Source of the DNA: Delftia sp. PS-11
Lineage (GTDB): Bacteria > Pseudomonadota > Gammaproteobacteria > Burkholderiales > Burkholderiaceae_C
Direction: 5' to 3'
NCBI RefSeq assembly: GCF_029870285.1
Contig: NZ_JACSYA010000008.1
Location: 1 to 64,000, forward strand
DNA length: 64,000 bases
Numbering within the stretch: position 1 is the first letter of the stretch; each line of letters begins with the position of its first letter. The notes below the pieces were generated by a model that saw only the letters and a program-made list of their open reading frames with translations, made no database searches and was not told the origin of the DNA. Positions 58,839 to 64,000 of this stretch are shown piece by piece. The position numbers were made by a program, and so were the translations under genes.

Positions 58839-59339
58839 TCAGGCCAATGCGCCTGCCTCGGTGCCAAACAGCGCCTCATGCAGCGGGGCGTAGCTGGCAG
58901 CGCCTGCCGCCTGACGCAGGCGCGGAGCCAGCGCTGCGAGCTGCTCGTAGCCCATGGCGGCCTCGACGGCCATATTGAGACGAAATCCCTTGAGGCCCAT
59001 GCCTGCCGTCAGAGCAACAGCCACCGGATAACCCTTGCGGTAGCGCCGGGCCTGATCTGCCACATCGCTGACAGCCGGCTGCGGTGCCACGGCTTCGGTA
59101 GCTTCGGTGGCCTCAGCCTGGACCGCGGCTGCGACAGCCTCGCGCGGAGCCAGCCATTCACGCTCCACCAGCGCCAGCAACTCATCCTGGGTGACACCCA
59201 GGCCCGTGATCGACTCCAGCACCTGGGCCAGACTGCGCCGGCCATCGAACTGCAGGAAGGCCGAACGCAGCCGGGGCGAAAAATCGGGGTGGCGCTCCTT
59301 GAAAGCCTGTTGACCGGCAGACGTTTTCACAAGATACAT
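58839..59339 (-). CDS. Uncharacterised protein with HTH-like N-terminus (166 aa)
   Basis: The start at 59339 reads MYLVKTSAGQQAFKERHPDFSPRLRSAFLQFDGRRSLAQVLESITGLGVTQDELLALVEREWL. This looks like a small winged-helix-like region. It is followed by an Ala/Glu-rich linker and a second helical part ending in APLHEALFGTEAGALA. No family is recognised and no membrane segment or signal peptide is seen. The ribosome site is weak. It is convergent with the FKBP gene and lies 119 bases downstream of the symporter operon end, in the same direction. Confidence 0.65.
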   Translation of the reverse strand: MYLVKTSAGQQAFKERHPDFSPRLRSAFLQFDGRRSLAQVLESITGLGVTQDELLALVEREWLAPREAVAAAVQAEATEATEAVAPQPAVSDVADQARRYRKGYPVAVALTAGMGLKGFRLNMAVEAAMGYEQLAALAPRLRQAAGAASYAPLHEALFGTEAGALA

Positions 59340-59457
59340 AGTGGCGAGGATCTGCAAAAATCAGTGACAGTTTGCAGCGTGTCATGACCTGGCATCGGCC
59401 AACAGCGGGTTTTCCAGCAGGCACAGGGAAAGCCTGGACCTGCCTTCCTGAGGCGTA

Positions 59458-61524
59458 TCAAGGCCCCTGGCGCCGGCGCGCATCGAGCAGGCTCACAGCC
59501 CAGGTCATGGCAAGGCCTGCCGGCACGCCGAAAACACCGGCCGAAATCGGCTGTATGCCCCACCACAGGTCGGCATGCAGCATCCGGGGCAGCAAGGGCT
59601 TGAGCGCCGGCACATGGGAGACCATGTAGTAAATCGTGACACCCAGGCCCGCCAGCATGCCCGCCACGGCGCCACGGCGCGTGGTGCCGCGCCAGAAGAT
59701 GCCCAGCACCATGGCCGGCACAAAAGCCGAGGCAGCCAGCGAGAACGAGGCCGTGACCATGGGCAGGATGTCGGAGGAGCGCCGCGAGGCCACAAAGGCC
59801 GCCGACAGTGCCACGGCCAGCAGCGCGAACTTGGACAGGATCACACGCTGCTCGGGCGAGGCGCGCCGGCGCCGCTCGCGGAAATACAGATCGCGCACCA
59901 GGGCATTGCTGATGGTCAGCAGCAGCCCGTCCGCCGTGGACAGGGCTGCGGCGATTCCACCTGCCGCCACCAGGCCGGAGACCACATAGGGCATGCCGCC
60001 CAGCTCCGGTGTAGCCAGCATGATGAGGTCGGCGCCCATGCGGATCTCGCCGAACTGCAGGATGCCGTCGCCATTGACATCCTCCACGGCCAGCAGCGAG
60101 GCATCCACCCTGGACCACTGCGCCATCCAGTTGGGCAGTTCATCAAAGCGTATGCCCACGAGGTTGTTCATGACCTCGAACTTGACCAGCACGGCCAGGG
60201 CCGGCGCGCTCATGTACAGGACACCGATGAAAAACAGCGTCCAGCCCACGGAGGCGCGCGCGCCTGATACCGAAGGCGCCGTGTAGTAGCGCGTGAGCAG
60301 GTGCGGCAGGCCGGCCGTGCCAGCCATGAGACAGAACATCAGCGCCAGGAAGTTGCGCCGGCTGTCATCGTAGAGCTGGCGTTCCTCGGGCGAGCCGTCG
60401 GGATCGCCCGCAAACGGCTGGCCATGCAGCGGAATGCCTCCCAGCGGCTTTTCGCGCTCGCGCATCTCCTGCAGCTGGCGCGTCCACAGGGCCCGGGCCG
60501 CCTGCTCATCCCTTGGCATGGCCGCCAGTTCTCGGCTGGCGGCCATGATGGCGCTGATATCGCCACTGCGGGTGCGCAGATCACGAATGTGCTCGGACAG
60601 CGCCTGGCGCTCGGCCGCCAGCACGCGCGGCACATCCCTGAGCTTGTCCTCCAGCACTTCGGCGCGCGTGCGGTAGGCATCGATCACCTCCTGCTCGGCA
60701 GGCGCATCGAGCAGGCGCTGCTCCATCTCCGCGATCTGGCTCAGTTGCGCCGTATAGGCCAGCGGCGCCACGGGGTTGCCCATCTGCCGGTAGGCCAGCC
60801 AGGAAACGGGAATCAGGAAAGCCAGCAGGATGACCACGTACTGCGCGACCTGGGTCCAGGTGATGGCGCGCATGCCGCCCAGGAAGGAGCACAGCAGCAC
60901 CCCCCCCAGTCCCAGCATGATGCCGATCTCGAACTGCACGCCCGTCAGCCGCGAGGCAATCAGCCCCACGCCATAGATCTGGGCCACGACATAGGTGAAC
61001 GAGCAGATCACGGCGGCCAGTGCCGCGATCACGCGCGGCCAGCGCCCGCCGTAGCGCTGCTGGAAAAAGTCGGGAATGGTGTAGAGCTTCATCGCGCGCA
61101 GGTGCGGCGCGATCAGCATGGCCACGAGGCAGAACCCGCCCGTCCAGCCCAGCAGATAGGCCAGCCCGCCGGCCTGTCCGGGCACGCCGGAAAACCCCTG
61201 CAGGTACAGCGCGCCCGACAGGCTGATGAACGAGGCTGCGCTGACCCAGTCGGCGGCAGCGGCCATGCCGTTGTAGAACGGCGGTATGCGCCGGCCCGCG
61301 ACGTAATACTCGTCGGGATCGCTGGTGCGCAGGAAAACGCCGATGGCCGCATAGACCATGACGGTGAAGAACAGGAAGATGGGGCCGATCCAGTGGCGCG
61401 ACAGGCCCTGCTGCTCTGCCCACAGCATCAACCCCAGGAAGCCGAGCACGCCCAGCGTGTACAGGGCCACGATGCGGTGCAGCCGCCAGTGGTAGGCCGC
61501 AGACAGCGGCACACGCTCAGCCAT
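59458..61524 (-). CDS. Sodium:solute symporter, large subunit, with EF-hand loop
   Basis: This is an SSS-family transporter of the two-subunit type (688 aa). About 13 hydrophobic helices can be traced. A long charged insertion (about residues 255-390, with EMEQRLLDAPAEQEVIDAYR heptads) lies between helices, and the family region GMAAAADWVSAASFISLSGA is conserved. An extracytoplasmic-looking loop near residue 482 reads DVNGDGILQFGE, a perfect 12-residue EF-hand calcium loop. Substrates of this group are acetate-type carboxylates, but this is not proven. Its start overlaps the DUF4212 stop by eight bases. Confidence 0.9.
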   Translation of the reverse strand: MAERVPLSAAYHWRLHRIVALYTLGVLGFLGLMLWAEQQGLSRHWIGPIFLFFTVMVYAAIGVFLRTSDPDEYYVAGRRIPPFYNGMAAAADWVSAASFISLSGALYLQGFSGVPGQAGGLAYLLGWTGGFCLVAMLIAPHLRAMKLYTIPDFFQQRYGGRWPRVIAALAAVICSFTYVVAQIYGVGLIASRLTGVQFEIGIMLGLGGVLLCSFLGGMRAITWTQVAQYVVILLAFLIPVSWLAYRQMGNPVAPLAYTAQLSQIAEMEQRLLDAPAEQEVIDAYRTRAEVLEDKLRDVPRVLAAERQALSEHIRDLRTRSGDISAIMAASRELAAMPRDEQAARALWTRQLQEMREREKPLGGIPLHGQPFAGDPDGSPEERQLYDDSRRNFLALMFCLMAGTAGLPHLLTRYYTAPSVSGARASVGWTLFFIGVLYMSAPALAVLVKFEVMNNLVGIRFDELPNWMAQWSRVDASLLAVEDVNGDGILQFGEIRMGADLIMLATPELGGMPYVVSGLVAAGGIAAALSTADGLLLTISNALVRDLYFRERRRRASPEQRVILSKFALLAVALSAAFVASRRSSDILPMVTASFSLAASAFVPAMVLGIFWRGTTRRGAVAGMLAGLGVTIYYMVSHVPALKPLLPRMLHADLWWGIQPISAGVFGVPAGLAMTWAVSLLDARRRQGP

Positions 61525-61867
61525 GGGAGCGCGAGGCGGGCAGGTCGGAATCCGCGCAGGGTGAGGCCGCCGCTGCCTCGCGGCGCTCGAAGTAGTCCAT
61601 GGACAGACAATAAACGATGACGATGGCCAGGAACATCAGGACTGCCCCCTGGGCCGCGAACCAGTAGGCCAGCGGCCAGTCGGGGACCAGCGCCTGCAGA
61701 TCGCGCGCGTAGTAGCAGGCCACGAAGGACACGCCGATCCAGACCGTGAGGAGCACGGCCTTGAGCCACAGGTGGCGTATGTCATGCAGGTCGGGGGCGA
61801 AGGTCTGCCCTTCGTCGGCAGCGCCCCCGACGGCGTCGTCATGCAATTGCGCGTGCGGCGTATGCAT
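61517..61867 (-). CDS. DUF4212 small symporter subunit
   Basis: The small protein (116 aa) has two membrane helices (KAVLLTVWIGVSFVACYYA and WPLAYWFAAQGAVLMFLAIVIVYCLSM). Its sequence YWFAAQGAVLMFLAIVIVYCLSMDYFERRE is the signature of the sodium-symporter small-subunit family. It is always found immediately upstream of a large SSS subunit, and here the two overlap by eight bases. It follows ppsA, which could place the pair under the same control as gluconeogenesis. Confidence 0.92.
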   Translation of the reverse strand: MHTPHAQLHDDAVGGAADEGQTFAPDLHDIRHLWLKAVLLTVWIGVSFVACYYARDLQALVPDWPLAYWFAAQGAVLMFLAIVIVYCLSMDYFERREAAAASPCADSDLPASRSHG

Positions 61868-61882
61868 GGCGACGCTGCGCGC

Positions 61883-64000
61883 TTACTGCGCCAGGCGCTG
61901 CCAGGTGGCAACCACGCTGTCGGGGTTCAGCGAGATAGAGGCAATGCCTTCATCCGACAGCCACTGGGCAAAGTCGGGATGGTCCGAGGGGCCCTGGCCA
62001 CAGATGCCCACATACTTGCCCTGATCCAGGCAGGCCTTGATGGCCCGCGACAGCATCTTGCGCACGGCGGGGTCGCGCTCGTCGAAGTCGGCGGCCAGCA
62101 GTTCCAGGCCCGAGTCGCGGTCCAGGCCCAGCGTCAGCTGGGTCAGGTCGTTGGAGCCGATGGAGAAGCCGTCGAAGTACTCGAGGAACTCGTCCGCCAG
62201 AATGGCGTTGGAGGGAACCTCGCACATCATGATGAGCTTGAGCTCGTTTTCGCCGCGCTGCAGTCCATTGGCGGCCAGCAGCTGGGTGACGCGCTCAGCC
62301 TGCTTGAGCGTGCGCACGAAGGGGATCATGATCTGCACGTTGGTCAGGCCCATGTCCTCGCGCACGCGGCGCAGCGCCTCGCACTCCATGCGGAAGGCTT
62401 CACCGAAGTCCTCGGAGATGTAGCGCGCCGCGCCCCGGAAGCCCAGCATCGGGTTCTCTTCCTCGGGCTCGTAGCGGCTGCCGCCGATGAGCTTGCGGTA
62501 CTCGTTGGACTTGAAGTCCGACATGCGCACGATCACGGGCTTGGGCCAGAAGGCGGCCGCGATGGTGGCCACGCCTTCGGCGACCTTGTCCACATAGAAG
62601 GCGCGGGGCGAGGCATGGCCGCGGGCCACGGACTCGACGGCCTTCTTGAGGTCGGCATCCACAGCGGGATAGTCCAGGATCGCCTTGGGGTGCACGCCGA
62701 TGTTGTTGTTGATGATGAACTCCAGGCGCGCCAGGCCCACGCCCTCGTTGGGCAGCTGAGCGAAGTCGAAGGCCAGCTGGGGGTTGCCCACGTTCATCAT
62801 GATCTTGGTCTTGATGGCGGGCATCTCGCCGCGCTGCACTTCGGTGACCTCGGTCTCGATCAGGCCGTCATAGATCTTGCCGGTATCGCCTTCGGCGCAG
62901 CTGACGGTGACCAGGGTGCCGTCCTTGAGCAGTTCGGTGGCGTTGCCGCAGCCGACCACGGCCGGAATGCCCAGCTCGCGCGCAATGATGGCCGCGTGGC
63001 AGGTGCGGCCGCCACGGTTGGTGACGATGGCCGAGGCACGCTTCATCACCGGTTCCCAGTTGGGATCGGTCATGTCGGTCACCAGCACGTCGCCGGGCTG
63101 GACCTGGTCCATGTTGGCGATGTCATTGACCAGGCGCACGGGGCCGGTGCCGATCTTCTGGCCGATGGCGCGGCCTTCGGCCAGCACGCTGCCCGTGCCC
63201 TTGAGGGCATAGCGCTGCTCGGCCTGGCCCTTGGCCTGGCTCTTCACGGTCTCGGGGCGGGCCTGCAGGATGTAGAGCTGGCCGTCCGTGCCGTCCTTGC
63301 CCCATTCGATGTCCATGGGGCGGCCATAGTGCTGCTCGATGACCAGCGCGTACTGGGCCAGCTGCTGCACGTCCTCGTCGGACAGCGAGTAGCGGTTGCG
63401 CAGCTCATGGGCCACATCGGTGGTCTTGACGAGCTTGCCGCTGGCGGCCTTTTCCTCGGGGGAGGCAAAGACCATCTGGATCAGCTTGGAGCCCAGGTTG
63501 CGGCGGATCAGCGCCTGCTTGCCGGCACGCAGCATGGGCTTGTGCACGTAGAACTCGTCGGGATTGACGGCGCCCTGCACCACGGTCTCGCCCAGGCCGT
63601 AGCTGGAGGTGATGAAGACCACATCCTCGAAGCCCGACTCGGTGTCGATGGTGAACATCACGCCGGCGGCGCCCAGGTCGGAGCGCACCATGCGCTGCAC
63701 GCCGGCCGACAGGGCCACCACGTCATGGGCAAAGCCCTTGTGCACGCGGTAGGAGATGGCGCGGTCGTTGTACAGCGAGGCGAACACCTCCTTCATCTTA
63801 TGCAGCACCTGCTCGATGCCCACCACGTTGAGGAAGGTTTCCTGCTGGCCCGCGAACGAGGCATCAGGCAGGTCTTCGGCCGTGGCCGAGGAGCGCACGG
63901 CAAACGAAGCGGCCTCGTTGCCGCCCTGCAGGCGGGCGAATTCCTCGCGGATGGCCTGCTCCAGATCGGCAGGGAAAGGCTGATTCTCGACCAGAGCGCG
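61883..64000 (-). CDS. ppsA: Phosphoenolpyruvate synthase, 5' end beyond the window
   Basis: PpsA converts pyruvate and ATP to phosphoenolpyruvate, AMP and phosphate in gluconeogenesis. The visible 705 codons run in one frame from the window edge (64000) to TAA at 61883-61885. They include [20 protein letters not shown] (ATP-binding), the phosphohistidine loop [23 protein letters not shown], and the PEP/TIM-barrel end ([33 protein letters not shown]). About 90 N-terminal residues lie outside. The DUF4212/symporter pair is immediately downstream on the same strand. Confidence 0.97.
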   Translation of the reverse strand, partial: RALVENQPFPADLEQAIREEFARLQGGNEAASFAVRSSATAEDLPDASFAGQQETFLNVVGIEQVLHKMKEVFASLYNDRAISYRVHKGFAHDVVALSAGVQRMVRSDLGAAGVMFTIDTESGFEDVVFITSSYGLGETVVQGAVNPDEFYVHKPMLRAGKQALIRRNLGSKLIQMVFASPEEKAASGKLVKTTDVAHELRNRYSLSDEDVQQLAQYALVIEQHYGRPMDIEWGKDGTDGQLYILQARPETVKSQAKGQAEQRYALKGTGSVLAEGRAIGQKIGTGPVRLVNDIANMDQVQPGDVLVTDMTDPNWEPVMKRASAIVTNRGGRTCHAAIIARELGIPAVVGCGNATELLKDGTLVTVSCAEGDTGKIYDGLIETEVTEVQRGEMPAIKTKIMMNVGNPQLAFDFAQLPNEGVGLARLEFIINNNIGVHPKAILDYPAVDADLKKAVESVARGHASPRAFYVDKVAEGVATIAAAFWPKPVIVRMSDFKSNEYRKLIGGSRYEPEEENPMLGFRGAARYISEDFGEAFRMECEALRRVREDMGLTNVQIMIPFVRTLKQAERVTQLLAANGLQRGENELKLIMMCEVPSNAILADEFLEYFDGFSIGSNDLTQLTLGLDRDSGLELLAADFDERDPAVRKMLSRAIKACLDQGKYVGICGQGPSDHPDFAQWLSDEGIASISLNPDSVVATWQRLAQ

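Overview
The window is high-GC bacterial chromosome, very likely from a betaproteobacterium of the family Comamonadaceae (Burkholderiales; Comamonas/Delftia/Acidovorax-like). Three things point there: the long housekeeping block surE-pcm-nlpD-rluD ... hisS-bamB-der-hfq-hflX-hflK-hflC-hisZ-purA, the use of HisZ, and two Bug-type (tripartite tricarboxylate) periplasmic binding proteins without transporter partners. I saw no rRNA, tRNA, CRISPR array, insertion sequence or prophage. No gene-free stretch exceeds about 300 bases.

Region 1 (1-22720, minus strand) is one nearly unbroken chain of about 22 housekeeping genes, many overlapping by 1-8 bases. It runs from surE down to a phosphoribosyltransferase gene and covers cell envelope (nlpD, rodZ-like, pilF, bamB, yfgM-like, hflK/hflC), RNA modification (rlmN, rluB, rluD), translation and GTPases (hisS, der, hflX, hfq), isoprenoid (ispG), histidine (hisZ) and purine (purA) metabolism. 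Terminator hairpins follow hflC and the last gene.

Region 2 (22833-36132) is more accessory. It holds a quinone oxidoreductase, a degenerate GGDEF protein that keeps its c-di-GMP inhibitory-site motif, a secreted PhoD-type phosphatase, a ParD-like antitoxin translationally fused to a methionine aminopeptidase behind a perfect operator-like palindrome, an acyl-CoA ligase, and an orphan intrinsic terminator that suggests a small RNA. It ends with a divergent module: a membrane SPFH (prohibitin-like) protein plus an SH3-like protein facing a two-component system with a large, cysteine-containing periplasmic sensor.

Region 3 (36177-47667) has dnaG-rpoD, a Bug-type binding protein, a frameshifted gamma-glutamyltransferase, a MocR-type regulator divergent from a GABA-type aminotransferase, and a ketopantoate-reductase-like gene.

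Region 4 (47655-57863) is an iron/siderophore region. A minus-strand operon (PepSY membrane protein, DUF2271, DUF4198, ApbE flavin transferase, membrane-anchored diflavin-type reductase) looks like a periplasmic flavin-based electron-transfer system. It sits back to back with a fecI-fecR-TonB receptor cell-surface-signalling operon preceded by a Fur-box-like site. Beyond the reductase gene lies a previously unlisted remnant: only the last 21 codons of a TonB-dependent receptor survive, beside a Fur-box-like sequence.

Region 5 (57971-64000) contains an HxlR regulator with a clear sigma-70 promoter, an FKBP prolyl isomerase, an unknown protein, a two-subunit sodium:solute symporter whose large subunit carries an EF-hand loop, and the 3' part of ppsA, which is cut by the window edge.
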